Shown here piece by piece: positions 7,942 to 16,122 of a stretch of 27,574 nucleotides of DNA (the stretch's first letter is position 1; each line of letters begins with the position of its first letter). The stretch is from contig JAVBPB010000123.1 in the NCBI GenBank assembly GCA_031549965.1, positions 1 to 27,574 of the forward strand. Reading direction: 5' to 3'. This DNA comes from JAVBPB01 sp031549965. GTDB lineage: Bacteria; Bacillota; Clostridia; Lachnospirales; Lachnospiraceae. The notes beneath the pieces were generated by a model. It was not told where the DNA came from and searched no databases. It saw nothing but the letters and a program-made list of their open reading frames with translations. The position numbers and the translations under genes were made by a program.

Positions 7942-9224
7942 TAAGCTTTCTCTCCATTCTTTTCATCTACTTTATCATTACCTATTTGGGGTATATTTAT
8001 CAATTTATTGGTTTCAACATTAATATGATCTAAATTCTGGTATGCAATAGTTTTTGTGGGCAAGTTTCTACTCTTAAGCATCTTTGCAACTTTTACTTTA
8101 ATTAATGAATAAATTACTGCAAAGGTTGGTACTCCGGCAATCATTCCAATAAATCCAAAAATTCCTCCAAAGAATAAAATTGAAAATATTACCCAAAAGC
8201 TTGACAAGCCAGTAGCGTCTCCAAGAATCTTTGGTGCTATTATATTTCCGTCTATTGCTTGTAAAACTATAATAAATAAAATATAATATAAACATTTTAC
8301 CGGATCTACCAAAAGTATTAGTATAACACTTGGTATTCCTCCAATATATGGACCAAAAACTGGTATAATGTTGGCAATACCGGATAGCACACTTATAAGT
8401 AATGGAAATGGCATATTAAATGTACTTAAGAATATAAAGCATATAAATCCTACAATAGTTGAATCTATTATTATTCCTGTAGTAAATCCACTAAATACTT
8501 TATGAGTAAATCTACCTGTTTCAAGAATCCAATTTGCTCTTTCAAGTTTAAAGACAGCATAAATTATCTTTTTAGATTGAGCTATAAACATATCCTTACT
8601 AATTAGCAAATAAATAGAAATAATAAATCCAATTATTATATCCTTAAGCCCCAAAAGTACATTAACTGCACCTGATGTAACTGTTGAAAGAATATTATTA
8701 ATTTGTGGCATCAATACATTAGATAACCAATTTTGAATAAATTCATATACATCTTCAAATGCACCATCTATAAACTCGGAAATCTGATAATTATTAGCTA
8801 ATATACCATCCAGCCAATTAGCAAGACTTTTATAATAGTTTTGAAAATTCTCAAATATTCCAAATATACTTGATAAAAGATTAGGAATAATAATCATAAA
8901 TATAATCCCAAGTAATAATATTACAACTACAACTGTTAACAATACACTTAATCCATGTGCAATTTTTTTTGTCTTTTGCAAACTTTTTTTGCTTTTAGCT
9001 AATAATCTCAGCATTAACTTTTCAAAAAATACCATAATAGGATTTAATAAATAAGCAATGACTAATCCATATAAAACTGGTTTTAAAATTTTAAGTATAT
9101 CACCTAATACACTTTTTACTGAATCAAATTTAAAGATTATTACAAAACAACATAAACTTGCAAGTATTACCAAAAACACAGTAATTCCCCAGGATAAATA
9201 TCTTTTGTCCCATTTTTTGTCCAT
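7941..9224 (-). CDS. AI-2E family transporter (PerM/YdiK type)
   Basis: A 427-residue polytopic membrane protein of the AI-2E transporter (UPF0118) family. It has two N-terminal spans, a long amphipathic linker (about residues 130-200), and a C-terminal group of spans with the conserved patch NIIPVFGPYIGGIPS. Members have been linked to signal export and sodium/proton exchange; the substrate here is unknown. The start is set at the ATG at 9224 because GTGGAGG lies seven bases upstream. An ATG at 9257 would add eleven residues but has no ribosome binding site. The gene is the first of a two-gene unit with the FAD dehydrogenase and has its own promoter. Confidence 0.88.
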   Translation of the reverse strand: MDKKWDKRYLSWGITVFLVILASLCCFVIIFKFDSVKSVLGDILKILKPVLYGLVIAYLLNPIMVFFEKLMLRLLAKSKKSLQKTKKIAHGLSVLLTVVVVILLLGIIFMIIIPNLLSSIFGIFENFQNYYKSLANWLDGILANNYQISEFIDGAFEDVYEFIQNWLSNVLMPQINNILSTVTSGAVNVLLGLKDIIIGFIISIYLLISKDMFIAQSKKIIYAVFKLERANWILETGRFTHKVFSGFTTGIIIDSTIVGFICFIFLSTFNMPFPLLISVLSGIANIIPVFGPYIGGIPSVILILLVDPVKCLYYILFIIVLQAIDGNIIAPKILGDATGLSSFWVIFSILFFGGIFGFIGMIAGVPTFAVIYSLIKVKVAKMLKSRNLPTKTIAYQNLDHINVETNKLINIPQIGNDKVDEKNGEKA

Positions 9225-9308
9225 ATATTCCTCCACATATTTATTTTTGCCTATCATAACTGAAATACCAAAATCATGATTCTAAATTCATCTTTACTTA
9301 CTTCATAA

Positions 9309-9337
9309 ATTATAACATGTATATAATGTTTGAACAA
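9309..9337 (-). promoter_or_regulatory. Extended -10 promoter for the AI-2E/dehydrogenase operon
   Basis: On the minus strand TATAAT (9314-9309) is preceded by TG one base upstream, forming an extended -10 element. A weaker -35, TTGTTC, lies at 9337-9332 with 17-base spacing. The start site would be near 9302, about 78 bases before the chosen ATG. Confidence 0.55.
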
Positions 9338-9523
9338 GCAGTTTGTTTATGGGGTTTAAAAAGATTTTACATTTAAGAATTTTAAATATGTAAATATTAT
9401 TAGGTAATATCCATATAGATAAAATAAAGAGCTGGCTATTTACATCTAATTCTTAACTTTCCATAACATTTTTGAATATGTGAAGTTAAGTTAAATATAA
9501 ATTAGCAAACTCTAATTAATTTA

Positions 9524-9760
9524 CTATAAATTGTAATATGTTTTGTTATTAGCCACAGTTTCGACTATCTCTTTTCCTGAACTAAAATCATCAAATTTAC
9601 CATCCTGAATTCCATTTATAACCTTTTGAAGCAAATCTTCATAATAAACGTAAGAATTCGAATCTGTATCGGTCACATCAGTAAAGTTCTCTTTTGTTGA
9701 CATATCTGTTAATCTGGCATATTCGTCTTTTACTTGTGAAATTAAATTATCTCTATTCAT
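9524..9760 (-). CDS. Small acidic hypothetical protein, 78 aa
   Basis: I do not recognise this protein. It is 78 residues, soluble, with no membrane segment or cysteine. It has an N-terminal helix-like stretch (MNRDNLISQVKDEYARLTDM), a Thr/Asp-rich middle (TDVTDTDSNSYVYYEDLL), and a C-terminal part ending NKTYYNL. The ATG at 9760 is chosen because AAAGGTGA lies just upstream; an ATG at 9781 would add seven residues without a ribosome binding site. It follows the phosphoesterase gene by about 70 bases on the same strand and could be co-transcribed with it. The coding quality and ribosome binding site support a real gene. Confidence 0.65.
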   Translation of the reverse strand: MNRDNLISQVKDEYARLTDMSTKENFTDVTDTDSNSYVYYEDLLQKVINGIQDGKFDDFSSGKEIVETVANNKTYYNL

Positions 9761-9833
9761 ACAATCACCTTTCGTAAGCATTTAGTATACAAGTTTATTA
9801 GTTTAATAATATTATGCTTTAAAAGGTTTTGTT

Positions 9834-10739
9834 TTATTCTTTGTCTTGGCATTTGTAGTATTTTTCTATATCTTCTGGCCCTCGTACTATGGTTTTTGTA
9901 ATCTTAAGTGTACCCTTTTTATTAGCTTTTGTTCTCCAGTCAACCATATATATTTTGTTTCCTACAATTTCTATTCCAGTTATGCCTTTTGTATTAATAC
10001 AGCATCCAGTATTATAATATGGCAATTCATTACCCTTTGGAAATCTTGGACGATGGGTATGACCACATATTAGTATTTTTTTATTTGTTCTGATCCATTT
10101 TTTATATTTTTTTTCAATTTTATGTCTTTTATAAAGCTTGTTCGCAGGGCTTGTAGGATTACGAAAACCTACTACATGTAAAAATCTCCAAATATATCTA
10201 AGCATAATCATAGATATTATCCATAACTGATCATTCATTAAATCCCCTTGATGACCATGTACAACAAATATCTCCTGACCAGTTTTTCTTGTTTTTAATA
10301 TTAGTCCTTCTTTAGGCTTTATTCCTGGAAATAATTTATAATTACTCTGTTGATAATCATCATAAAAATAATAATAATTATTTTTAACAAATAGTTTATT
10401 TTTTAAAATAATATTATGATTTCCATACAATAAAATAAACCTGTTTTTATCATAAAATTTTTTTATTACTGTAAACACATCACCATGAGCAAGTCTTATA
10501 TGTTTAAAATCTGTATATTCCCATAACTCATCTCCATCTCCGGCTTCAATGTAAGTATATCCTTGATTATAATAATAATCAAGAGCATGTAATAAAACAC
10601 CCTGATTCCTTGTAAATTCATCTGATACACTATCATCCCCTCTATGAATATCACTAAATATAATAAATTTAGAATTTTCATCAAAATATTTTACAGTCGC
10701 ATTTTTATATGCATTATTCAATCTTTTTTCTGTATACAT
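9834..10739 (-). CDS. Calcineurin-like metallophosphoesterase
   Basis: A 301-residue hydrolase with the dinuclear-metal phosphoesterase motifs in order. These are SDIH (residues 29-32), GDGDELW (67-73, the GD..E block), GNH (106-108), HGHQGD, and GHTH near residue 220. The GDxxELW variant resembles the LpxH-like branch, but in a Gram-positive host lipid A processing is not expected, so the substrate (a nucleotide, phospholipid or phosphoprotein) is unknown. The start is the ATG at 10739, eight codons inside the longest frame, because AGGAGG lies directly before it. The C-terminal tail is Lys-rich. The small 78-residue protein gene follows on the same strand. Confidence 0.85.
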   Translation of the reverse strand: MYTEKRLNNAYKNATVKYFDENSKFIIFSDIHRGDDSVSDEFTRNQGVLLHALDYYYNQGYTYIEAGDGDELWEYTDFKHIRLAHGDVFTVIKKFYDKNRFILLYGNHNIILKNKLFVKNNYYYFYDDYQQSNYKLFPGIKPKEGLILKTRKTGQEIFVVHGHQGDLMNDQLWIISMIMLRYIWRFLHVVGFRNPTSPANKLYKRHKIEKKYKKWIRTNKKILICGHTHRPRFPKGNELPYYNTGCCINTKGITGIEIVGNKIYMVDWRTKANKKGTLKITKTIVRGPEDIEKYYKCQDKE

Positions 10740-10894
10740 TTTTCCTCCTATTATGTTAATCAAATTAAATTACATAATAATTAGTATAATCAAATTATTT
10801 AATTTAATGCCCTGTGGACAAATTTATCCGTTTATTAGTAATGTTATCTTATTGCAAGTTTGCAAGTTTTTTAAAGCTATCCACAGTTTCTTTA

Positions 10895-10936
10895 ATTAAA
10901 AAAAGCACTAATAAGCTTTTGTCTTATTAGTGCTTT
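10895..10936 (-). terminator. Intrinsic terminator of the NlpC/P60 gene
   Basis: A perfect 14-bp stem pairs 10902-10915 with 10923-10936 around a 7-base loop. It is followed on the minus strand by seven Ts. It lies five bases beyond the stop codon of the NlpC/P60 hydrolase gene. Confidence 0.88.
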
Positions 10937-10940
10937 ATAT

Positions 10941-12089
10941 TTAATCGTTTATAATTCTAACTGCCTTTATAGGTGTTCTATAGTAAAGATTTGAGATTTT
11001 AATTCCCGTTCTTGCATTGCTGGCATGAATTACCTGCCCATTACCAATGCACATAGCTACATGATTGATTGAACCACCATTACCATAAAAAATTAAATCT
11101 CCTGGTCTTGCCTGTGATGTTTTAATAACTGTACCGCATGAAGCTTGACTTCTTGATGTTCTGCTGATTGAATATCCAAAATGTTTATATATAGACATTG
11201 TAAACCCAGAACAATCAGTTCCATTAGTTAAACTAGTTCCACCCCAAACATATCTGTTACCTAAAAACTGCTTAGCGTAAGATACCATATTAGCTCTTAC
11301 TGATGAAACTCCAGTTGAACTATTTTCTGAAATTTCAGTAACTGCAACTGCTTTTTTAAGTTCATATGAAATTTCTACGTATTCTTTAGAAACAAATCCT
11401 TCATCTCTATCTACTTCAACTTTAACCCATCCATCAAGTTCTTCTAAAACTTCTAATTCCTCAGCTCTTGGAATTAATGTCAGTGTTTTTGCATCCATAC
11501 TTGGCTCTAATCTTACTCTTAAAGATGATGTATTAATTACTACAGCAGTTTTTGAACCAACAACCTTAGCAAGTTCTTCTGCTTCTTTACCTGTAATTAA
11601 ATAATCTGCATTAACATATCCGTTAACTTTTCCAGATTTAATTCTTGCCCATCCATCTTCAATAGATATTATTTTACAGCCGGCGTTTTTAACTAATTTA
11701 CCAATAATTTTTCCATCTTCATTAGCTTTGTCTCTAATATTTAAATAATTGCTAACATTAGCAATACCTATATTATCATATTCTGAAGCTTCGCTTTTTG
11801 TAGCCTCTTCGGTTTCTTCAGTACTGTTTGAGGTATCATTTGCCTCAACAGCATTTATTTGTTCTTGAATTAATTCTTCATCCAACTCTGCTGATTCTGT
11901 TACTGGTTCAGTAGTATCTTCTATAAGCACTGTTTCATCATAATATTCATTAAGTGGTATTGTTATTCCTGCAAGAGGAACTTCAGTTTCTACTGTAGCA
12001 GCCGTTACATTTGAAACCCAAACACTTCCCAAAATAACCATGGTACTTGTCATGCTAAGTGTCATCTTTTTAAGTATATTTCTGTTCAT
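10941..12089 (-). CDS. Secreted SH3b-SH3b-NlpC/P60 peptidoglycan endopeptidase
   Basis: A 382-residue exported cell wall hydrolase. Residues 1-31 are a signal peptide (basic start, hydrophobic core, AxA-like end in VTAA). An acidic Thr/Glu-rich linker (about 45-105) follows, then two bacterial SH3 repeats (about 108-166 and 180-240) that bind peptidoglycan. The NlpC/P60 domain (about 265-382) has the catalytic triad Cys293 in TDCSGF, His343 in NHVAM and His355 in VIHA. The family cleaves D-Glu/meso-diaminopimelate-type stem peptide bonds and acts in cell separation or growth. GGAGG precedes the ATG. Two promoters and a set of TGT-based repeats lie in its leader region, and a terminator follows it, so it is transcribed alone. 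Confidence 0.92.
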   Translation of the reverse strand: MNRNILKKMTLSMTSTMVILGSVWVSNVTAATVETEVPLAGITIPLNEYYDETVLIEDTTEPVTESAELDEELIQEQINAVEANDTSNSTEETEEATKSEASEYDNIGIANVSNYLNIRDKANEDGKIIGKLVKNAGCKIISIEDGWARIKSGKVNGYVNADYLITGKEAEELAKVVGSKTAVVINTSSLRVRLEPSMDAKTLTLIPRAEELEVLEELDGWVKVEVDRDEGFVSKEYVEISYELKKAVAVTEISENSSTGVSSVRANMVSYAKQFLGNRYVWGGTSLTNGTDCSGFTMSIYKHFGYSISRTSRSQASCGTVIKTSQARPGDLIFYGNGGSINHVAMCIGNGQVIHASNARTGIKISNLYYRTPIKAVRIIND

Positions 12090-12152
12090 AGATTATCCTC
12101 CGAAATAGTATCCGATTATTTGTTACAAATTTATTAACATTGTTACAAACTT

Positions 12153-12181
12153 ATTATAGCAATGATTGGTAAATTTGTCAA
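12153..12181 (-). promoter_or_regulatory. Proximal SigA promoter of the NlpC/P60 gene
   Basis: On the minus strand TTGACA (12181-12176) and TATAAT (12158-12153) are exact consensus hexamers with a 17-base spacer. The start site would be near 12146, giving a leader of about 57 bases that holds two TTGTTACAAA-type repeats 20 bases apart. Confidence 0.82.
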
Positions 12182-12231
12182 TAGTGTGTCAGATTTTTTT
12201 CTTTTATGTTAACCGAAGCTGCAACCCTATA

Positions 12232-12261
12232 ATTATATATATTTTCAACGCTTTTTGTCAA
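12232..12261 (-). promoter_or_regulatory. Distal SigA promoter of the NlpC/P60 gene
   Basis: On the minus strand TTGACA (12261-12256) and TATAAT (12237-12232) are both exact, with an 18-base spacer. It lies immediately beyond the terminator of the purine permease, about 80 bases upstream of the proximal promoter, so the hydrolase gene appears to have two tandem promoters. Confidence 0.65.
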
Positions 12262-12263
12262 TA

Positions 12264-12315
12264 AAAAAGAGCAAAATAGGTATAAATTACCTATATCGTA
12301 ATTTATACCTATTTT
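12264..12315 (-). terminator. Intrinsic terminator of the purine permease gene
   Basis: A perfect 18-bp stem pairs 12273-12290 with 12298-12315 around a 7-base loop. On the minus strand it is followed after four bases by a T run. The permease stop codon lies three bases before the hairpin. Confidence 0.82.
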
Positions 12316-12317
12316 TA

Positions 12318-13700
12318 TTATAATATAAAATATTTTAGTGCAAACAATGCAGCTAATATATACATAACCACTGTAATTTTCTTAAGCTTACCAGTTAATA
12401 AGTTTAAAACAACATATGTGATTACACCCATAGCAATACCTTCTGAAATACTATACATAAATGGCATTGCAATTATTGTAATAAATGCAGGAATTCCCTC
12501 TGTCATATCTTCAAAATTAATTTTAGATACTGATGCCATCATATAAAATCCTACAATAATTAGTGCAGGAGCTGTAGCAAAAGATGGAATTGCAAGAAAT
12601 ATTGGTGAAAGGAATGTTGCAAGTCCAAATAAAATTGCAGTTGTAAATGCCGTAAGTCCTGTTTTCCCACCTGCAAGCACGCCTGAAGCACTCTCTATGT
12701 ATGTTGTTACTGTAGATGTTCCAAGCATTGAACCACCAGTAGTCGCAATTGCATCTGCAAGTAATGCTCCTTTGATTTTTGGTAATTTACCATTTTTATC
12801 AAGCATATCAGCTTTTGATGCCACGCCAATCAAAGTACCTAGTGTATCAAATAAATCAACAAATAAAAATGCCATAACAACTGCAAAAAATTCAAATGTT
12901 AATATATTGCTAAAATCTAATTTAAAAAATATTGGTGACAAACTTGGTATTCCAAATCCATCTGACAAGTTTGGATATAAACTATATAGAGATAATTCAG
13001 GGCTTGGCACATATAGTCCTGTAGCTTCACAAATAATACCTACTAAATATGTTCCAAGGATTCCCCAAAGAATTCCACCTTTTACATTTTTAACCAATAA
13101 AACACCTGTAAAAATTGTACCCACTATTGCAAGTATTGCTGTTATGCCTACATTATTAAAATTAGCAATTATTTCACCTGCTTCATTTTTAAATGAATCC
13201 ATGGACACAAGTCCTACTAGCGTTGCATCATTGTTTATAACTATTTTAGCATTTTGTAATCCAATAAATGTGATGAACAATCCGATTCCAACGCTAACCG
13301 CATATTTAAGGTTAGTAGGAATTGCATTAAATATTGCTTCACGAACATTTACTAGAGATAGTAATATAAATATTACACCTTCAATAAATACTGCTGTAAG
13401 TGCTGTTTGCCAACTGTATCCCATTGCTATTACTACAGTAAAAGCAAAGAATGCATTAAGTCCCATACCTGGTGCTAATGCAAAGGGGTAGTTTGCAAAA
13501 AATGCCATACATAATGTACCAATCATTGAAGCCAGTGCTGTGGCTGTAAAAACTGCACCTGCATCCATCCCTGTAGCTGACAAAATATTTGGATTAACAG
13601 CAAGAATGTATGCCATTGTCATAAATGTGGTTATACCTGCCATTACTTCCGTTCTTACATTGGTTTTGTTTTCTTTAAGCTTAAAAAGCTTTTCTAGCAT
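12318..13700 (-). CDS. NCS2-family purine permease (AzgA/PbuG type)
   Basis: A 460-residue membrane transporter with about 12-14 hydrophobic segments, predicted to import adenine, guanine or hypoxanthine with protons. The early block NPNILSATGMDAGAVFTATA, the segment ANYPFALAPGMGLNAFFAF and the late block GTSTVTTYIESASGVLAGG are typical of the AzgA branch of the NCS2 family, as in PbuG/PbuO of Bacillus and AdeP/AdeQ of Escherichia coli. I cannot choose between purine substrates. The start is the ATG at 13700, nine bases after GGAGG; a TTG two codons upstream lies too close to that site. Its promoter contains a palindrome, and no purine riboswitch fold is visible in the short leader. Confidence 0.92.
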   Translation of the reverse strand: MLEKLFKLKENKTNVRTEVMAGITTFMTMAYILAVNPNILSATGMDAGAVFTATALASMIGTLCMAFFANYPFALAPGMGLNAFFAFTVVIAMGYSWQTALTAVFIEGVIFILLSLVNVREAIFNAIPTNLKYAVSVGIGLFITFIGLQNAKIVINNDATLVGLVSMDSFKNEAGEIIANFNNVGITAILAIVGTIFTGVLLVKNVKGGILWGILGTYLVGIICEATGLYVPSPELSLYSLYPNLSDGFGIPSLSPIFFKLDFSNILTFEFFAVVMAFLFVDLFDTLGTLIGVASKADMLDKNGKLPKIKGALLADAIATTGGSMLGTSTVTTYIESASGVLAGGKTGLTAFTTAILFGLATFLSPIFLAIPSFATAPALIIVGFYMMASVSKINFEDMTEGIPAFITIIAMPFMYSISEGIAMGVITYVVLNLLTGKLKKITVVMYILAALFALKYFIL

Positions 13701-13733
13701 TTTCAAAATCCTCCTTTATTTTATTCAAGGATT

Positions 13734-13762
13734 ATAATAGCAAAAATGCTATATTCTGTCAA
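13734..13762 (-). promoter_or_regulatory. Purine permease promoter with embedded palindromic operator
   Basis: On the minus strand TTGACA (13762-13757) and TATTAT (13739-13734) have a 17-base spacer. The spacer and -10 contain a perfect interrupted palindrome ATAGCA-N4-TGCTAT (13737-13752), which has the form of a dimeric repressor operator. Neither the B. subtilis PurR box nor a known riboswitch matches it, so the regulator is unassigned. Confidence 0.6.
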
Positions 13763-13817
13763 TATTTCTTTATTTTATCAATCCTCCACAACCGCAAAAA
13801 CTAATTTTGTAATAAAT

Positions 13818-13846
13818 TTGACAAATTTGATAATTACTAGTATAAT
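13818..13846 (+). promoter_or_regulatory. Perfect SigA promoter of the first chemoreceptor gene
   Basis: TTGACA (13818-13823) and TATAAT (13841-13846) are exact consensus with a 17-base spacer. The leader to the ATG at 13959 is about 105 bases and contains an 8-bp inverted repeat (13870-13877 with 13922-13929). No SigD-type motility promoter is evident, which is unusual for a chemotaxis gene. Confidence 0.8.
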
Positions 13847-13958
13847 TGCTATTATATTAAGTTGTTTTTATCAACATTTTCTTTAAAGTTTGTTTATTTT
13901 TTATTCATATTTCACAAAAACATGTTGATGTAATTTTATTTAAAGAAAGGATGATTTT

Positions 13959-16037
13959 ATGTTTTGGAGAAAATGCATTTTATTTAAAATTTTTATTGGG
14001 ATCTTTCTTCCACTTATAATTGTACTTATTTTAGCTAGTCAAATGGTACTTAACAAAGTAGAAGAATCCATTATAAAAATTACCAAGAATCAATTAGTAG
14101 CACAATCAGAAGAAGTTTCTGCAAAAGTAAATGATTTTTTTACAAAGTATATTGAGGTTGTAAATCAAATGAGCAATAACTATCAGGTAGAAAAATTTTT
14201 TACAGACTTAACTCTTTCTGGAGAAACAAAGAATAATCCACTCTATCCAGACACTTCAAAAACCTTTGATTATATTCAGGAAGATCCAAATATATCACTT
14301 GTTTGGACTGCTGATTTAGATTCAGGTGAAAGCATACGTTCCGGTGGTGTGGTAAAAGGTCTTCCTGATTATGATATGACTGCCCGTTCCTGGTATAAAG
14401 AGATTATGGCAAGCAAATCTATGACTATAACTGCACCTTATGCTGATAGTACAACTGGAGATATGGTTGTAAGTATTATGGCACCAATCTATAATTCCTC
14501 AAATGAAATGATTGGTGTAGTTGCAATTGATCTCACAATTAATAAATTAAATCAAATGATGGGTGAATTTAAACTTGGAGATACCGGATTTTTTATTCTG
14601 ACTTCCAAAGATGGTACCATTATTTATCATCCAAACAATGAATTAATAGGTAAAAACATTGCAGAAGCTGAGCTATCACAAGAAATTTTAGATAATTTAG
14701 CCAATAATTCAGGCGGTGAGATTCAATTTACAAGCCAGTCCACAATGTGTTATGGGAACCTTAGCATATTGGATACAATTGGCTGGTCTGTACTAGCTGG
14801 ATTTCCAGAAGCTGAATTTTACTCCGGATATAATTCCATTCAAAATGCCTTATTTACAATCTTTGGAGGAGCACTACTTGTATTACTATTATTAATAATT
14901 GGTATTTCTTTAAATATCGTTAATCCAATTAGAAAACTATCTAAATCCATGAATCAGATTGCCGATGGCAAACTGGACGTTTCAATTGTTGTTAAAAGCG
15001 TAGATGAAACCGGACGTATTGGCATTGCCATGAAAAGAACAGTTGACAGACTTTCAGAGTACATATCCTACATTGATGAAATAACCCAAATCCTTAATAA
15101 AGTAGCACATGGAAATCTTGATTTTGAATTATCTTATTCATATGAAGGAGAATTCTCTAAAATTAAAGAAGCCCTTCTTAATTTAAAATCAAATTTAACT
15201 GGAATTTTAAGTAAGATAAATATTTCCGCAGAAAACATTGCAAGAAATTCCACTCAAATATCAGAAAGCTCTCATGAATTATTTGATGGTACCAAAGCTC
15301 AAGAAGATACTGTAAGAAATTTGGAATCATTTATTTCTCAAATTTCTATGCAGGTTGAAAACAATGTTCAAAGTGCAATACAAGCCAGTACTTCTGCCTC
15401 GGATGTTTCCAAAGAAATAGAAATTAGTAATGTTAAAATGCAGCAAATGACAAAAGCTATGTCTGATATTAAAAATAGCTCCAATGAAATCAGCAAAATA
15501 ATAAAAACTATAGATGATATTGCATTTCAAACTAATATACTTGCACTTAATGCTGCTGTAGAAGCAGCTAGAGCCGGAAGTGCAGGAAAAGGCTTTGCTG
15601 TAGTGGCAGAAGAAGTTAGAAATTTAGCAAGTAAAAGTGCTGAAGCAGCTAATAATACAACTGCCTTAATTGCAAATTCACTATCTGTAGTTGAAAGTGG
15701 CTCCCTTATTGCAGACGATACCGCCAAATCCATGCAAACAGTAGTTATAAACTCAAAGAATGTAGCAGAAATTGTTAATAGTATTTCAACCGAGTCAAAA
15801 AATCAGGCTCAATTGGTTAAACAAATTAGTAGCAGTGTAGAAGTTATTTCAGGTGTTGCAAACAAAACCACACAAACTGCCAATTTAAATGTTTCGTCTG
15901 GAGATGAACTACAAGAGCAAGCCAATATACTACATGAGATAGTAACAGATTTTAAATTCAGCAATGTAGATGGTTATAATATATCTAAATCAAAAAATAA
16001 ACAAAATAAATACATATCACTTGAAAGTAAGTACTAA
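13959..16037 (+). CDS. Methyl-accepting chemotaxis protein with amino-acid dCache sensor
   Basis: A 692-residue chemoreceptor with TM1 at about residues 10-31, an extracellular dCache_1 domain (about 35-290), TM2 at about 298-321, a HAMP region (322-375), and a cytoplasmic signalling domain. Its hairpin tip (about 516-552) carries DDIAFQTNILALNAAVEAARAG. The sensor shows the full amino-acid recognition pattern: Tyr138, Arg143, Trp145, Tyr146, Tyr161, Asp163 and Asp191. The spacings match those in Pseudomonas PctA (Y121, R126, W128, Y129, Y144, D146, D173). It should therefore bind an amino acid outside the cell and signal to CheA/CheW. AAAGGATG precedes the ATG. It is a single-gene unit ending in a shared terminator with spoIVA. 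Confidence 0.93.
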   Translation: MFWRKCILFKIFIGIFLPLIIVLILASQMVLNKVEESIIKITKNQLVAQSEEVSAKVNDFFTKYIEVVNQMSNNYQVEKFFTDLTLSGETKNNPLYPDTSKTFDYIQEDPNISLVWTADLDSGESIRSGGVVKGLPDYDMTARSWYKEIMASKSMTITAPYADSTTGDMVVSIMAPIYNSSNEMIGVVAIDLTINKLNQMMGEFKLGDTGFFILTSKDGTIIYHPNNELIGKNIAEAELSQEILDNLANNSGGEIQFTSQSTMCYGNLSILDTIGWSVLAGFPEAEFYSGYNSIQNALFTIFGGALLVLLLLIIGISLNIVNPIRKLSKSMNQIADGKLDVSIVVKSVDETGRIGIAMKRTVDRLSEYISYIDEITQILNKVAHGNLDFELSYSYEGEFSKIKEALLNLKSNLTGILSKINISAENIARNSTQISESSHELFDGTKAQEDTVRNLESFISQISMQVENNVQSAIQASTSASDVSKEIEISNVKMQQMTKAMSDIKNSSNEISKIIKTIDDIAFQTNILALNAAVEAARAGSAGKGFAVVAEEVRNLASKSAEAANNTTALIANSLSVVESGSLIADDTAKSMQTVVINSKNVAEIVNSISTESKNQAQLVKQISSSVEVISGVANKTTQTANLNVSSGDELQEQANILHEIVTDFKFSNVDGYNISKSKNKQNKYISLESKY

Positions 16038-16082
16038 AATCAGACCAAAGGCTTTATCATTTAACATAACTTATTATTCTAT

Positions 16083-16118
16083 ATTAAAGGCTGTCGCAAA
16101 AATGTGACAGCCTTTAAT
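16083..16118. terminator. Bidirectional terminator between chemoreceptor gene and spoIVA
   Basis: ATTAAAGGCTGTC (16083-16095) pairs perfectly with GACAGCCTTTAAT (16106-16118) around a 10-base loop. It lies between the stop codons of two convergent genes and has the GC-rich core expected of an intrinsic terminator, with modest T runs on both strands. Confidence 0.78.
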
Positions 16119-16122
16119 AAAT

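Noticed and set aside
9440..9500. Inverted repeat CTTAACTT/AAGTTAAG as a terminator of the 78-residue protein gene
   Set aside because: Only 8 AT-rich pairs with a large loop and no T tract after it.
12697..13491. Plus-strand open frame of 264 codons
   Set aside because: Antisense to the conserved core of the purine permease; a frame-shadow with no ribosome binding site.
13701..13958. Purine riboswitch or c-di-GMP riboswitch in the divergent region
   Set aside because: The permease leader is too short, and neither the conserved purine aptamer core nor a GEMM-like core was seen on either strand.
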